Positions 30,535 through 40,818 of a DNA stretch of 64,000 nucleotides are shown one piece after another; position 1 is the first letter of the stretch; each line of letters opens with the position of its first letter. The stretch comes from Pseudenterobacter timonensis. Its GTDB lineage: Bacteria; Pseudomonadota; Gammaproteobacteria; Enterobacterales; Enterobacteriaceae. The notes under the pieces are model-generated. The model made no database searches and was not told the origin of the DNA. It worked only from the letters and a program-made list of their open reading frames with translations. The position numbers and the translations under genes are program-made. Where the stretch lies: the NCBI RefSeq assembly GCF_900021175.1, contig NZ_FCOP01000011.1, forward strand, positions 1,207,947 through 1,271,946, given 5' to 3'.

Positions 30535-32979
30535 ATGAAAATCAAAGCACCCGATGCTTTACTGGCCGCCGAGGTAAGTCGTCGTGGGCTGGTGAAAACC
30601 ACCGCGATAGGTAGCCTGGCCGTCGCCAGCAGCGCCTTTAGCTTGCCCTTCTCCCGTGTCGCCTCTGCCGCGCAGGCAATAGCCCCTTCCACCGCTGCCG
30701 AAAAAGTCGTCTGGAGCGCCTGCACCGTGAACTGCGGCAGCCGCTGCCCGCTGCGTATGCACGTTGTTGACGGGGAAATTCGCTATGTTGAAACGGATAA
30801 TACCGGTGACGATAACTACGACGGGTTACACCAGGTTCGCGCCTGCCTGCGCGGTCGTTCCATGCGTCGGCGCGTCTATAATCCCGATCGTCTGAAATAT
30901 CCCATGAAGCGCGTGGGCAAACGCGGCGAAGGTAAATTCGAACGCATCAGCTGGGAAGAGGCGTATGACACCATCGCCAGTACGATGCAGAGGCTGATTA
31001 AAGAGTACGGTAACGAATCGATCTACCTGAACTACGGCACAGGCACCCTGGGAGGGACGATGACCCGCTCCTGGCCGCCGGGTAAGACGCTGATTGCCCG
31101 CCTGATGAACTGCTGCGGCGGCTATCTGAACCATTATGGTGACTACTCTTCCGCACAGATTGCGGCTGGCCTGAACTACACCTATGGCGGCTGGGCAGAC
31201 GGCAACAGCCCGTCCGATATCGAAAACAGCAAGCTGGTGGTGCTGTTTGGTAACAACCCGGGCGAAACGCGTATGAGCGGCGGCGGGGTGACTTACTATC
31301 TCGAACAGGCGCGTGCAAAATCCAATGCCCGCATGATTATTATCGACCCGCGCTATACCGATACCGGCGCCGGCCGTGAAGACGAGTGGATCCCGATTCG
31401 TCCCGGCACCGACGCCGCGCTGGTCAGCGCTCTGGCGTGGGTGATGATCACCGAAAACCTGGTGGATCAACCTTTCCTCGATAAATACTGCGTCGGCTAC
31501 GATGAGAAAACCCTGCCCGCCAGCGCGCCCGCTAACGGACACTACAAAGCGTATATCCTCGGTCAGGGCAGCGACGGCGTGGCGAAAACGCCTGAGTGGG
31601 CGTCTACCATCACCGGTATTCCGGTGGAGCGTATTGTTCAGCTGGCGCGTGAAATCGGCTCCACGAAACCGGCCTTTATCAGCCAGGGCTGGGGACCGCA
31701 GCGCCATGCGAATGGTGAAATCGCCACCCGCGCCATTTCGATGCTCTCCATTCTCACCGGCAACGTAGGCATTCACGGCGGTAACTCTGGTGCGCGCGAA
31801 GGCTCTTATGAAGTGCCGTTCGAACGTATGCCGACGCTGGAGAACCCGGTGCAGACCAGCATCTCCATGTTTACCTGGACGGATGCGATTGAACGCGGCC
31901 CGGAAATGACCGCGCTGCGCGACGGCGTACGCGGTAAAGAGAAGCTGGATGTACCGATCAAAATGATCTGGAACTATGCCGGTAACTGTCTCATCAACCA
32001 GCACTCGGAAATCAACCGCACCCACGAGATCCTCCAGGACGATAAGAAGTGCGAGATGATTGTGGTGATCGACTGCCACATGACCTCCTCGGCGAAATAT
32101 GCCGATATCCTGCTGCCGGACTGCACCGCCTCGGAGCAGATGGATTTTGCGCTGGATGCCTCCTGCGGCAACATGTCCTATGTGATCTTCACCGATCAGG
32201 CCATTAAACCCCGCTTCGAGTGTAAAACCATCTATGAGATGACCACTCAGCTGGCGAAACGCCTTGGCGTCGAGCAGCAGTTCACGGAAGGGCGTACTCA
32301 GGAAGGGTGGATGCGGCATCTTCATGAACTCTCGCGTAAAGCGATCCCCGATCTGCCGGACTTCGACACCTTCCGCAAGCAGGGGATGTACAAACAGCGC
32401 GATCCCGAAGGGCATCATGTTGCCTATAAGGCCTTCCGGGAAGATCCCCAGGCCAATCCGCTGACCACGCCGTCGGGCAAAATCGAAATCTACTCCGAAG
32501 AGCTGGCAAAAATTGCCGCCACCTGGGAGCTGCCGGAAGGGGATGTTATCGATCCGCTGCCGATCTACACGCCTGGCTTCGAAAACTATAACGATCCGCT
32601 GGCGGCGAAGTTCCCGCTGCAGTTGACCGGTTTCCACTATAAGGCGCGCGTGCACTCCACCTACGGCAACGTTGACGTACTGAAAGCGGCCTGCCGCCAG
32701 GAGATGTGGATCAACCCGCTGGATGCGAAAGCGCGCGGTATCAGCAATGGCGATCGGGTGCGTATTTTCAACGGGCGCGGCGAGGTGCATATCGAAGCGA
32801 AAGTGACACCGCGCATGATGCCTGGCGTTGTCGCGCTGGGGGAGGGGGCCTGGTACAGCCCGGATGCAAACCGCATCGACCAGGCGGGCAGCATCAACGT
32901 GCTCACCACGCAACGTCCGTCGCCGCTGGCGAAAGGCAACCCGTCCCACACGAATCTCGTTCAGGTTGAAAAGGCGTAA
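30535..32979 (+). CDS. dmsA: Dimethylsulfoxide reductase catalytic subunit DmsA
   Basis: An 814-residue Tat-exported molybdoenzyme. The twin-arginine motif SRRGLVKT lies near residues 15-22. The mature protein begins with the FS0 cysteine motif ACTVNCGSRCPLR and RACLRGRS, followed by bis-MGD-binding domains. It reduces DMSO and related S- and N-oxides in anaerobic respiration. I use ATG 30535, which aligns with E. coli MKTKIPDAVLAAEVSRRG; an upstream frame extension is not conserved. It leads dmsABC. Confidence 0.97.
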   Translation: MKIKAPDALLAAEVSRRGLVKTTAIGSLAVASSAFSLPFSRVASAAQAIAPSTAAEKVVWSACTVNCGSRCPLRMHVVDGEIRYVETDNTGDDNYDGLHQVRACLRGRSMRRRVYNPDRLKYPMKRVGKRGEGKFERISWEEAYDTIASTMQRLIKEYGNESIYLNYGTGTLGGTMTRSWPPGKTLIARLMNCCGGYLNHYGDYSSAQIAAGLNYTYGGWADGNSPSDIENSKLVVLFGNNPGETRMSGGGVTYYLEQARAKSNARMIIIDPRYTDTGAGREDEWIPIRPGTDAALVSALAWVMITENLVDQPFLDKYCVGYDEKTLPASAPANGHYKAYILGQGSDGVAKTPEWASTITGIPVERIVQLAREIGSTKPAFISQGWGPQRHANGEIATRAISMLSILTGNVGIHGGNSGAREGSYEVPFERMPTLENPVQTSISMFTWTDAIERGPEMTALRDGVRGKEKLDVPIKMIWNYAGNCLINQHSEINRTHEILQDDKKCEMIVVIDCHMTSSAKYADILLPDCTASEQMDFALDASCGNMSYVIFTDQAIKPRFECKTIYEMTTQLAKRLGVEQQFTEGRTQEGWMRHLHELSRKAIPDLPDFDTFRKQGMYKQRDPEGHHVAYKAFREDPQANPLTTPSGKIEIYSEELAKIAATWELPEGDVIDPLPIYTPGFENYNDPLAAKFPLQLTGFHYKARVHSTYGNVDVLKAACRQEMWINPLDAKARGISNGDRVRIFNGRGEVHIEAKVTPRMMPGVVALGEGAWYSPDANRIDQAGSINVLTTQRPSPLAKGNPSHTNLVQVEKA

Positions 32980-32989
32980 GGAGTAACCC

Positions 32990-33604
32990 ATGACACAGTA
33001 CGGATTTTATATTGACTCCAGCCGTTGCACCGGATGTAAAACCTGCGAGCTGGCCTGCAAGGACTACAAGGATTTAACCCCGGAGGTCAGCTTTCGCCGT
33101 ATCTACGAGTACGCGGGCGGCGACTGGCAGGAGGACAACGGCGTCTGGCACCAGAACGTCTTTGCCTACTACCTCTCCATCTCCTGCAACCACTGCGAAG
33201 ACCCGGCCTGCACCAAAGTCTGCCCCAGCGGGGCGATGCACAAGCGCGAGGATGGCTTTGTGGTGGTTAACGAGGATGTCTGCATCGGCTGCCGCTACTG
33301 CCATATGGCCTGTCCGTACGGCGCGCCGCAGTACAACGCCGCCAAAGGGCATATGACCAAGTGCGACGGCTGTCATGAGCGCGTGGCGGAGGGCAAAAAG
33401 CCGATCTGCGTGGAGTCCTGCCCGCTGCGGGCGCTCGATTTCGGGCCGATTGAGGAGCTTCGCCGGAAGCATGGCAAGCTGGCGGCGGTTGCGCCGCTGC
33501 CCTCGGCGCACTTTACGAAGCCGAATATTGTGATTAAACCCAACGCCAACAGCCGCCCGACGGGTGATACCACCGGCTATCTGGCAAACCCGAAGGAGGT
33601 GTGA
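32990..33604 (+). CDS. dmsB: Dimethylsulfoxide reductase iron-sulfur subunit DmsB
   Basis: A 204-residue protein with four ferredoxin-type cysteine groups: CTGCKTCELAC, CNHCEDPACTKVCP, CIGCRYCHMACP and CDGCHERV...CVESCP. These hold four [4Fe-4S] clusters passing electrons from DmsC to DmsA. It sits 10 bp after dmsA with AAGGAG upstream, and 1 bp before dmsC. Confidence 0.98.
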   Translation: MTQYGFYIDSSRCTGCKTCELACKDYKDLTPEVSFRRIYEYAGGDWQEDNGVWHQNVFAYYLSISCNHCEDPACTKVCPSGAMHKREDGFVVVNEDVCIGCRYCHMACPYGAPQYNAAKGHMTKCDGCHERVAEGKKPICVESCPLRALDFGPIEELRRKHGKLAAVAPLPSAHFTKPNIVIKPNANSRPTGDTTGYLANPKEV

Positions 33605-33605
33605 G

Positions 33606-34469
33606 ATGGGAAACGGATGGCATGAATGGCCGCTGATGATTTTTACGGTCTTCGGGCAGTGTGTGGCGGGGGGATTTATCGTTCTGGCTCTGGCATTGTT
33701 GCGTGGCAGGCTGACGGCGGAACAGCAGCAGCGGGTTGTTCTCAGCATGTTTGGTCTGTGGGTGCTGATGGGGATCGGGTTTATCGCCTCCACGCTGCAT
33801 CTGGGCTCACCGATGCGCGCCTTCAACTCCCTCAACCGGGTGGGGGCTTCGTCATTGAGTAACGAAATTGCCAGCGGGGCGATCTTCTTTGCCGTGGGTG
33901 GCCTTGGCTGGCTGCTGGCCGTGCTGAAAAAACTCCCTGCCGGGCTGCGTACCCTGTGGCTGATCGTCACCATGGTGCTGGGGCTGGTGTTTGTCTGGAT
34001 GATGGCGCGGGTCTACAACTCCATCGACACGGTGCCGACCTGGTATAGCCTCTGGACGACGATGAGCTTCTTCCTGACGCTGTTTATCGGCGGTCCGCTG
34101 CTGGGTTATCTGCTGCTGCGGGTGGCAGGCGTAGAGGGCTGGGCGATGCGTCTGCTGCCGGCAATCTCGCTGCTGGCGCTGGTGGTGAGCACGGTCGTGG
34201 CTCTGATGCAGGGGGCTGAGCTGGCGACGATCCATAGCGCGATCCAGCAGGCCTCTGCGCTGGTGCCTGCTTACGGCTCCCTGATGGCATGGCGAGTGGT
34301 ATTGCTGGTTGCCGCGCTGCTTTGCTGGGTATTGCCGCAGCTTAAGGGTTATCAGCCTGCGCTGCCGCTGCTTTCACTGGCGTTTGTGCTGGCGCTGGCG
34401 GGCGAACTGATTGGCCGCGGCGTCTTCTACGGATTGCATATGACGGTCGGCGTCGCCATTGCCAGCTAA
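33606..34469 (+). CDS. dmsC: Dimethylsulfoxide reductase membrane anchor DmsC
   Basis: A 287-residue integral membrane protein with about eight hydrophobic helices, starting MGNGWHEWPLMIFTVFGQCV. It anchors DmsAB and oxidises menaquinol. ATG 33606 agrees with homologues and has GGAGGTG upstream inside the dmsB end. A hairpin terminator follows at 34483-34513. Confidence 0.97.
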   Translation: MGNGWHEWPLMIFTVFGQCVAGGFIVLALALLRGRLTAEQQQRVVLSMFGLWVLMGIGFIASTLHLGSPMRAFNSLNRVGASSLSNEIASGAIFFAVGGLGWLLAVLKKLPAGLRTLWLIVTMVLGLVFVWMMARVYNSIDTVPTWYSLWTTMSFFLTLFIGGPLLGYLLLRVAGVEGWAMRLLPAISLLALVVSTVVALMQGAELATIHSAIQQASALVPAYGSLMAWRVVLLVAALLCWVLPQLKGYQPALPLLSLAFVLALAGELIGRGVFYGLHMTVGVAIAS

Positions 34470-34482
34470 AGGCGCGCTTTAA

Positions 34483-34513
34483 TAAAAGGCCGGTGCGTAA
34501 TGCCCGGCTTTTT
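34483..34513 (+). terminator. dmsABC terminator
   Basis: AAAAGGCCGG / CCCGGCTTTTT stem with one bulge, 14 bp after dmsC, ending in a T-rich run. Confidence 0.8.
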
Positions 34514-34732
34514 ATTATGAAATTTTTCTTCGTAAATTATTTACGCAACTCAGGACTGGCTGAATAAAAACAAGCATATAAAGCTGATTTATATTTCGAC
34601 GGCGCTTCGCAGGATAAGTTTTTCAAATCGACGCCTGGCAAATCGTGCGAGGCCGCTAACTGCATGGATTGACTTTGTTTTTGGCGGTGGCATGATGCGC
34701 TCGAAATCAAAACCTCCTCACGGTTATCACCC

Positions 34733-35881
34733 ATGTCCACCTATACCCGGCCAGTGCTGCTATTGCTCTGTGGCCTGCTGTTGTTGACGCTGGCGATTGC
34801 GGTATTAAATACCCTCGTCCCGCTTTGGCTCGCCCATGAACACTTACCGACCTGGCAGGTGGGTATGGTGAGTTCATCTTATTTTACCGGCAACCTGCTG
34901 GGAACGCTGCTTGCCGGCAAGCTCATCAAGCGTATGGGCTTTAACCGCAGCTATTATCTGGCTTCGCTGATCTTTGCCGTCGGCTGCGTGGGGCTGGGCA
35001 TGATGGTGGGGTTCTGGAGCTGGATGATCTGGCGTTTTATCGCCGGTATCGGCTGCGCCATGATTTGGGTCGTGGTGGAAAGCGCGCTGATGTGTAGCGG
35101 TACCTCCCGTAACCGTGGCCGCCTGCTGGCCGCCTATATGATGATCTACTACGTGGGAACGGTGCTGGGCCAGCTGATGGTCAGCAAACTGCCGACCGAC
35201 CTGATGAGCGTGCTGCCCTGGGTAACAGGTATGGTACTGGCCGCTATTTTACCGCTGCTCTTTACCCGCATCGTCAATCAGCAGAGCGAACACCAGGAGG
35301 CGACGCCGGTCTGGCCGATGCTGAAGCTGCGCCAGGCGCGTCTGGGCGTTAACGGCTGCATTATTTCGGGCATCGTGCTGGGCTCGCTGTATGGCCTGAT
35401 GCCGCTCTATCTCAACCACCAGGGGGTAAGTGACGCCGGGATCGGCTTCTGGATGGCGGTGATGGTCAGCGCCGGAATTGTAGGCCAGTGGCCGATTGGG
35501 CGTCTGGCAGATCGTTTTGGCCGCCTGCTTGTGCTCCGCGTGCAGGTCTTTGTGGTGATCCTGGGCTGCTTTGCCATGCTGAGCAATGCGGCAATGGCGC
35601 CTGTTCTCTTTATCCTTGGCGCGGCGGGCTTTACGATCTATCCGGTAGCGATGGCCTGGGCCTGTGAGAAAGTAGAGCATCATCAGCTGGTGGCGATGAA
35701 TCAGGCGCTGCTGTTGAGCTATACCATCGGCAGTCTGTTAGGACCGACCTTTACCGCCATGCTGATGCAAAGTTTCTCCGATAACCTCCTGTTCATCATG
35801 ATTGCCAGCGTGTCGTTTATCTACCTCTTAATGCTGCTGCGCAAAGCGGGCGAACATCCCACGCCAGTGGCCCATGCCTGA
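34733..35881 (+). CDS. ycaD: MFS transporter YcaD
   Basis: A 382-residue major facilitator protein with twelve predicted helices, close to E. coli YcaD throughout ([20 protein letters not shown] at the start). The MFS motif A-like [14 protein letters not shown] is near residues 257-270. The substrate is not known. In E. coli ycaC lies between dmsC and ycaD; here the two follow directly with a 263-bp gap. A terminator follows at 35888-35914. Confidence 0.93.
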   Translation: MSTYTRPVLLLLCGLLLLTLAIAVLNTLVPLWLAHEHLPTWQVGMVSSSYFTGNLLGTLLAGKLIKRMGFNRSYYLASLIFAVGCVGLGMMVGFWSWMIWRFIAGIGCAMIWVVVESALMCSGTSRNRGRLLAAYMMIYYVGTVLGQLMVSKLPTDLMSVLPWVTGMVLAAILPLLFTRIVNQQSEHQEATPVWPMLKLRQARLGVNGCIISGIVLGSLYGLMPLYLNHQGVSDAGIGFWMAVMVSAGIVGQWPIGRLADRFGRLLVLRVQVFVVILGCFAMLSNAAMAPVLFILGAAGFTIYPVAMAWACEKVEHHQLVAMNQALLLSYTIGSLLGPTFTAMLMQSFSDNLLFIMIASVSFIYLLMLLRKAGEHPTPVAHA

Positions 35882-35887
35882 TTAAAT

Positions 35888-35914
35888 AAAAGCCTGTCGA
35901 TGACAGGCTTTTTT
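35888..35914 (+). terminator. ycaD terminator
   Basis: AAAAGCCTGTC / GACAGGCTTTTTT perfect stem with a GAT loop directly after ycaD. Confidence 0.92.
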
Positions 35915-36004
35915 GTCCCGATCACATATAAGAGTTTTACGCATTGTCTGTTTATTGCCCTGGGCGATAATTCCCATGAGTTCTACCACTAAAAGGCAGC
36001 GATC

Positions 36005-36508
36005 ATGTCTACTCGTCGTTTTACCACTACCGCACTGGCAGTAGTGTTGTCTTTTACGTTTGCTACAGCACCGGTCATGGCTAATCCTGGAAACGGGAAT
36101 GGCGGTGGTCACGGTAACAGTGGCGGACAAGGCAATAGCGGCAATCATGGGAAAGGAAACGCCGGTAACCAGAGTAATAAACAAAATAATGGTCACCAGA
36201 ACCCGGGTAAATCTCACAAAAGCGTCAGTGATGATGTCGATGTACGCGTGAGTTTCGATCATGCCCGTCATCTGGCGCTGAACTATGGCTTAACGGGCTA
36301 TGAGTCATTGCCGCCGGGTATTGCAAAAAACCTGGCGCGGGGTAAACCACTTCCTCCGGGGATTGCGAAGAAAACCGTGCCAGCCGCTATGCTGGGGCAG
36401 CTTCCCTCTTATCCTGGCTATGAATGGCGGGTGGTGGGTGATGACCTGGTCTTAATCGCGCTCAGTACGGCGATTGTGACAACTATTATTAATGGCGTCT
36501 TTAAATAG
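36005..36508 (+). CDS. CigR-like RcnB-family envelope protein
   Basis: A 167-residue protein with a signal peptide (residues 1-26, ending APVMA), a low-complexity Gly/Asn/His-rich region (about 27-70), and a conserved domain with two copies of PPGIAKN/PPGIAKK near 99-121, ending in a hydrophobic segment LIALSTAIVTTIINGVF. This resembles Salmonella CigR, an anti-virulence membrane protein, and RcnB-type periplasmic proteins. It replaces ycaM/ycaN/ycaK found here in E. coli K-12. Function in a non-pathogenic context is unclear. Confidence 0.8.
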   Translation: MSTRRFTTTALAVVLSFTFATAPVMANPGNGNGGGHGNSGGQGNSGNHGKGNAGNQSNKQNNGHQNPGKSHKSVSDDVDVRVSFDHARHLALNYGLTGYESLPPGIAKNLARGKPLPPGIAKKTVPAAMLGQLPSYPGYEWRVVGDDLVLIALSTAIVTTIINGVFK

Positions 36509-36513
36509 AATAC

Positions 36514-36543
36514 AAAAAGGCCCGGTTTTCACCGGGCCTTTTC
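36514..36543. terminator. Bidirectional terminator between the CigR-like gene and pflA
   Basis: AAAAAGGCCCGGT / ACCGGGCCTTTT stem with a TTTC loop and A/T flanks, between convergent genes. It abuts the pflA stop. Confidence 0.9.
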
Positions 36544-37284
36544 TTAATACATGACCTTGTGGCCGTACTGTTCAAGAATACCTTTGACGCGTTCCATCGT
36601 CTCTTTCTTCGGTGGTTTAACGCCATCGAGCTTGTACTCTTCACCCATCGCCACCCATTTATGCTTGCCCAGCTCGTGATAGGGCAGCAGCTCGATTTTT
36701 TCCACGTTGCCCATGTCGCGGGTAAATTCGCCCAGGCGATGCGCGGAATCGTCATCGTCCGACCAGCCCGGGACGACCACATAGCGGATCCAGGTTTTAA
36801 TCCCTTTGGCCGAAATATATTTGGCAAACTCCAGCGTGCGGTGGTTTGAAACCCCGACCAGATTCTGGTGGATCTCATCGTTCATCTGTTTCAGATCGAG
36901 CATGACCAGGTCGGTCACCTCAAGCAGCTCATCGATAACCGGATCGTAGCGGCGGACAAATCCGTTGGTATCCAGGCAGGTGTGAATACCCTCTTTTTTG
37001 CAGGCGCGGAACCAGTCGCGGACAAACTCGGCCTGCAGTATCGCCTCGCCACCGGATGCGGTAACGCCACCGCCGGAAGCGTTCATAAAGTGGCGGTAGG
37101 TCACCACCTCTTTAATCAGATCTTCTACGGTGATCTCTTTGCCGCCATGGGTATCCCAGGTATCGCGGTTATGGCAATAGAGGCAGCGCATCAGGCAGCC
37201 CTGGAAGAAGGTGATAAAGCGAATCCCCGGGCCATCGACAGTGCCACAGGATTCAAAGGAGTGAATACGACCAATAGTTGACAT
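36544..37284 (-). CDS. pflA: Pyruvate formate-lyase-activating enzyme PflA
   Basis: A 246-residue radical SAM enzyme with the CLMRCLYC cluster motif (CX3CX2C, about residues 30-37) and the family signature [13 protein letters not shown]. It creates the glycyl radical on PflB under anaerobic conditions. ATG 37284 gives [14 protein letters not shown], the E. coli start; an upstream in-frame ATG would add 16 non-conserved residues. It is separated from pflB by 342 bp that hold the pflB terminator and a palindromic element. Confidence 0.97.
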   Translation of the reverse strand: MSTIGRIHSFESCGTVDGPGIRFITFFQGCLMRCLYCHNRDTWDTHGGKEITVEDLIKEVVTYRHFMNASGGGVTASGGEAILQAEFVRDWFRACKKEGIHTCLDTNGFVRRYDPVIDELLEVTDLVMLDLKQMNDEIHQNLVGVSNHRTLEFAKYISAKGIKTWIRYVVVPGWSDDDDSAHRLGEFTRDMGNVEKIELLPYHELGKHKWVAMGEEYKLDGVKPPKKETMERVKGILEQYGHKVMY

Positions 37285-37354
37285 TGCGGTGATATCTCCA
37301 GATTCGGCCCTTCCGGGGGCCTGTGCGTGCACAGCTCAAACCGGCTGTGTTTAC

Positions 37355-37494
37355 GAGCCAATCCCATGAGTGATTTCATTGCCGTTTTGAACCTGGGCAG
37401 AGCTCACAATCCTTACGTACTCTGTGTACGCTCCGGTTGTTGCGCGCTGTCGGTGTTCAAAATGACTGCGACAATGACCTAATGGGACAGGCTC
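37355..37494. repeat. 140-bp imperfect palindromic element
   Basis: Outer arms GAGCC-AA-TCCCATGAG (from 37355) and CTAATGGGA-CA-GGCTC (to 37494) pair. Inner blocks pair too: CATT...CGTTTTGAAC with GTTCAAAATG...CAATG, and the core GTAC...GTAC near 37417-37428. The whole folds as one long imperfect hairpin, a layout like ERIC and other mobile intergenic palindromes. It lies in the pflB-pflA gap and would be transcribed with either gene. Confidence 0.6.
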
Positions 37495-37558
37495 TTAGTC
37501 TGTTTTGGCGGCTACCCATCAGTATAGATAGTCGACAAAAGAGACTGTGGTGGGGGTG

Positions 37559-37591
37559 TTAAAAAGGCCCCACTTGCGTGGAGCCTTTATT
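37559..37591 (-). terminator. pflB terminator
   Basis: AAAAAGGCCCCAC / GTGGAGCCTTTATT stem with a TTGC loop, about 35 bp after the leftward pflB stop; T-rich on the transcribed side. Confidence 0.85.
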
Positions 37592-37626
37592 GTACGCTTT
37601 TTAACGCGTGATTTCAGTCAAATCCA

Positions 37627-39909
37627 TTACATGGACTGAGTGAAAGTACGGGTGATAACGTCCTGCTGCTGTTCTTTAGTCAGGGAGTTAAAACGTACTG
37701 CGTAGCCAGATACGCGGATGGTCAGCTGCGGATATTTTTCCGGATGTTCCATCGCGTCGAGCAGCATTTCACGGTTCATGACGTTCACGTTCAGGTGCTG
37801 ACCACCTTCGATGGACGCTTCGTGATGGAAGTAACCATCCATCAGGCCCGCCAGGTTGGTTTTACGCACTTCGTCATCTTTACCCAGCGCGTTCGGTACG
37901 ATAGAGAAGGTGTAAGAGATACCATCTTTAGCGTAAGCAAACGGCAGTTTAGCAACGGAGGTCAGAGAGGCAACAGCACCTTTCTGGTCACGGCCGTGCA
38001 TCGGGTTAGCACCTGGTCCGAACGGCGCGCCAGCACGACGACCATCAGGGGTGTTACCGGTTTTCTTACCATACACAACGTTAGAGGTGATGGTCAGAAC
38101 AGACTGAGTCGGGATAGCGCCACGGTAGGTAGTGAGTTTCTGAATTTTCTTCATGAAACGTTCTACCAGGTCAACCGCCAGGTCATCCACGCGAGCGTCG
38201 TTGTTACCGAACTGCGGGTATTCGCCTTCGATTTCGAAGTCGATCGCCAGACCGTCTTCGTCACGAACCGGTTTAACTTTCGCGTATTTAATTGCAGACA
38301 GGGAGTCAGCCGCTACGGACAGACCAGCGATACCACACGCCATGGTGCGGATAACGTCACGGTCGTGCAGCGCCATCAGAGAGGCTTCGTAGCTGTACTT
38401 GTCGTGCATGTAGTGGATAACGTTCAGCGCGGTGACATATTGTTTAGCCAGCCAGTCCATGAAGTGATCCATGCGCTCCATCACTTCGTCGAAGTTCAGA
38501 ACATCGCCTTTGATCGGTTCAGACTTAGGACCAACCTGCATTTTCAGTTTTTCATCAACGCCGCCGTTGATAGCGTACAGCATGGTTTTCGCGAGGTTAG
38601 CGCGCGCACCGAAGAATTGCATCTGCTTACCAACAACCATCGGGCTTACGCAGCAAGCGATAGCATAGTCGTCGTTGTTGAAGTCCGGACGCATCAGGTC
38701 ATCGTTCTCATACTGCAGAGAAGAGGTGTCGATGGAGACTTTAGCAGCGAATTTCTTGAAGTTCAGCGGCAGTTTTTCAGACCACAGAACGGTGATGTTC
38801 GGCTCCGGAGACGGACCCATGGTGTACAGGGTGTTCAGGAAGCGGAAGCTGTTTTTGGTTACCAGAGTACGGCCGTCAATGCCCATACCGCCGATAGATT
38901 CGGTTGCCCAGATCGGGTCGCCGGAGAACAGCTCATCATATTCCGGAGTACGCAGGAAGCGAACCATACGCAGTTTCATGACCAGGTGGTCAATCATTTC
39001 CTGAGCGTCTTGTTCAGTGATTTTGCCTGCTTTCAGGTCACGTTCGATGTAAGCATCCAGGAAGGTGGATACGCGACCGAAGGACATTGCTGCGCCGTTC
39101 TGAGATTTAACGGCAGCCAGGTAACCGAAGTAGGTCCACTGGATAGCTTCCTGAGCGTTGGTAGCCGGACCAGAGATATCGCAGCCATATTTAGCAGCCA
39201 TCTCTTTGATCTGACCCAGCGCGCGGTGCTGTTCAGCAATTTCTTCACGCAGACGGATAGTCGCTTCCAGGTTTACGCCGTTCTCCAGGTCAGACTGCAG
39301 AGAGGTAAACTGAGCGAATTTGTCTTTCATCAGGAAGTCGATACCGTACAGCGCAACGCGACGGTAGTCACCGATGATACGACCACGGCCATAGGCATCC
39401 GGCAGACCGGTCAGCACGCCAGATTTACGGCAGCGCAGGATGTCCGGAGTATAAACGTCGAACACGCCCTGGTTGTGGGTTTTGCGGTATTCGGTGAAGA
39501 TTTTCTTCAGCATCGGATCCAGTTCGCGGTTGTACGCTTTGCAGGAACCTTCAACCATTTTGATACCACCGAACGGGATAATCGCACGTTTCAGCGGAGC
39601 TTCAGTCTGCAGACCAACGATTTTCTCAAGAGCTTTGTTGATGTAGCCCGCGTCGTGAGAAGTGATGGTGGATGCAACGGAAGTATCGAAATCAACAGGC
39701 GCGTGAGTGCGGTTTTCCTGTTTTACGCCTTCCATTACGCTGTCCCACAGCTTGGTGGTCGCGTCAGTTGCGCCAGCCAGGAAGGATTCGTCGCCTTCAT
39801 ACGGGGTGTAGTTTTTCTGGATGAAGTCACGGACGTTTACTTCATTCTGCCAGTCACCTTTAGTAAAACCTTCCCAGGCTGTGGCTAACTTTTCATTAAG
39901 CTCGGACAT
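37627..39909 (-). CDS. pflB: Pyruvate formate-lyase PflB
   Basis: A 760-residue glycyl-radical enzyme, the same length as E. coli PflB. The active-site cysteine pair is in [11 protein letters not shown] (about 416-424), and the radical glycine is in RVSGYAVRF near residue 735. It turns pyruvate and CoA into acetyl-CoA and formate. Codon usage is strongly biased, as expected for an abundant enzyme. focA lies 51 bp upstream in the same operon. Confidence 0.98.
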   Translation of the reverse strand: MSELNEKLATAWEGFTKGDWQNEVNVRDFIQKNYTPYEGDESFLAGATDATTKLWDSVMEGVKQENRTHAPVDFDTSVASTITSHDAGYINKALEKIVGLQTEAPLKRAIIPFGGIKMVEGSCKAYNRELDPMLKKIFTEYRKTHNQGVFDVYTPDILRCRKSGVLTGLPDAYGRGRIIGDYRRVALYGIDFLMKDKFAQFTSLQSDLENGVNLEATIRLREEIAEQHRALGQIKEMAAKYGCDISGPATNAQEAIQWTYFGYLAAVKSQNGAAMSFGRVSTFLDAYIERDLKAGKITEQDAQEMIDHLVMKLRMVRFLRTPEYDELFSGDPIWATESIGGMGIDGRTLVTKNSFRFLNTLYTMGPSPEPNITVLWSEKLPLNFKKFAAKVSIDTSSLQYENDDLMRPDFNNDDYAIACCVSPMVVGKQMQFFGARANLAKTMLYAINGGVDEKLKMQVGPKSEPIKGDVLNFDEVMERMDHFMDWLAKQYVTALNVIHYMHDKYSYEASLMALHDRDVIRTMACGIAGLSVAADSLSAIKYAKVKPVRDEDGLAIDFEIEGEYPQFGNNDARVDDLAVDLVERFMKKIQKLTTYRGAIPTQSVLTITSNVVYGKKTGNTPDGRRAGAPFGPGANPMHGRDQKGAVASLTSVAKLPFAYAKDGISYTFSIVPNALGKDDEVRKTNLAGLMDGYFHHEASIEGGQHLNVNVMNREMLLDAMEHPEKYPQLTIRVSGYAVRFNSLTKEQQQDVITRTFTQSM

Positions 39910-39960
39910 GTAACACCTACCTTCTTAAGTGGATTTTTTATTTACTGCCTGAGATAACCA

Positions 39961-40818
39961 TCAATGATGGTTGTCGCCACGCAGGTAAATGACCCAGTAT
40001 GTCAACCCGACTAATAACCCACCACCAATAATGTTCCCGATAGTCACTGGGATCAGGTTATCTGTGATGAAGTTCATGATAGTCAGGTGAGAGAAACTTT
40101 CCGGGGTTGCACCGACAGCGGTCCAAAACTCCGGGCTCGCAAAGTTGCGGATTACGATACCCATCGGGATCATAAACATGTTTGCGATACTGTGCTCAAA
40201 GCCGCTGGCGACAAACATGGCGACAGGCAGAACCATAATCATGGCTTTGTCCATCAGGCTGCGTCCGGAGTAACTCATCCAGACGGCCAGGCAGACCATC
40301 AGGTTTGCGAGGATGCCAAGCGCGACGGCTTCGATAAATGTGTGATGCATTTTATGGTCGGCGGTTTGCAGGACGTTCAGCCCCCAGCCGCCGTTAGCGG
40401 TCATATACTCGCCGGATAGCCACATCAGCAGAACAAAGAGCAGGCAGCCAATCAGGTTACCTACATAAACGTTAAGCCAGTTGCGTGCCAGCTGTCCCCA
40501 GGTGATTCTTCCGCTCGCTTTCGCCACGACGATCAGAACCGTCGAGGTGAAGAGGTCGGCGCCGCAAATGACGCAAAGAATCAGACCCAGCGAGAAGCAG
40601 ATGCCGCCAATCAGTTTGGCAATACCATAAGGCATTGCGGCGGTACCCGTCGTGGCGGTGATGTAAAAGACAAAAGCAATCGAGATGAACACACCGGCAG
40701 TAATCGCCAGGTAAAATGTTTTCATCGGATGTTTCGTTGCTTTATAGACACCCGCTTCTTCGGCCACTTGGGCCATCGCGGCGGGGAGCAATAGATCAAA
40801 AGGGTTGTCAGCTTTCAC
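39961..40818 (-). CDS. focA: Formate channel FocA
   Basis: A 285-residue pentameric formate-nitrite transporter with six helices, starting at GTG (MKADNPFDLLLPAAMAQVAE), as in E. coli. A GAGAGAGTTA ribosome site precedes the GTG. The reading frame extends 49 codons further upstream, but that part covers the promoter and is not conserved. FocA exports and imports formate made by PflB, the next gene. Confidence 0.97.
   Translation of the reverse strand: MKADNPFDLLLPAAMAQVAEEAGVYKATKHPMKTFYLAITAGVFISIAFVFYITATTGTAAMPYGIAKLIGGICFSLGLILCVICGADLFTSTVLIVVAKASGRITWGQLARNWLNVYVGNLIGCLLFVLLMWLSGEYMTANGGWGLNVLQTADHKMHHTFIEAVALGILANLMVCLAVWMSYSGRSLMDKAMIMVLPVAMFVASGFEHSIANMFMIPMGIVIRNFASPEFWTAVGATPESFSHLTIMNFITDNLIPVTIGNIIGGGLLVGLTYWVIYLRGDNHH

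Noticed and set aside
30826-32991. 721-codon minus-strand ORF opposite dmsA
   Set aside because: Antisense to a full-length DmsA with conserved motifs; treated as a shadow.
34537-34740. 67-codon minus-strand ORF between dmsC and ycaD
   Set aside because: It overlaps the ycaD promoter region, lacks a ribosome site and is of low-complexity composition.
37744-39888. 714-codon plus-strand ORF opposite pflB
   Set aside because: Antisense to PflB; its openness follows from strong codon bias in pflB, and it has no ribosome site or recognisable domain.
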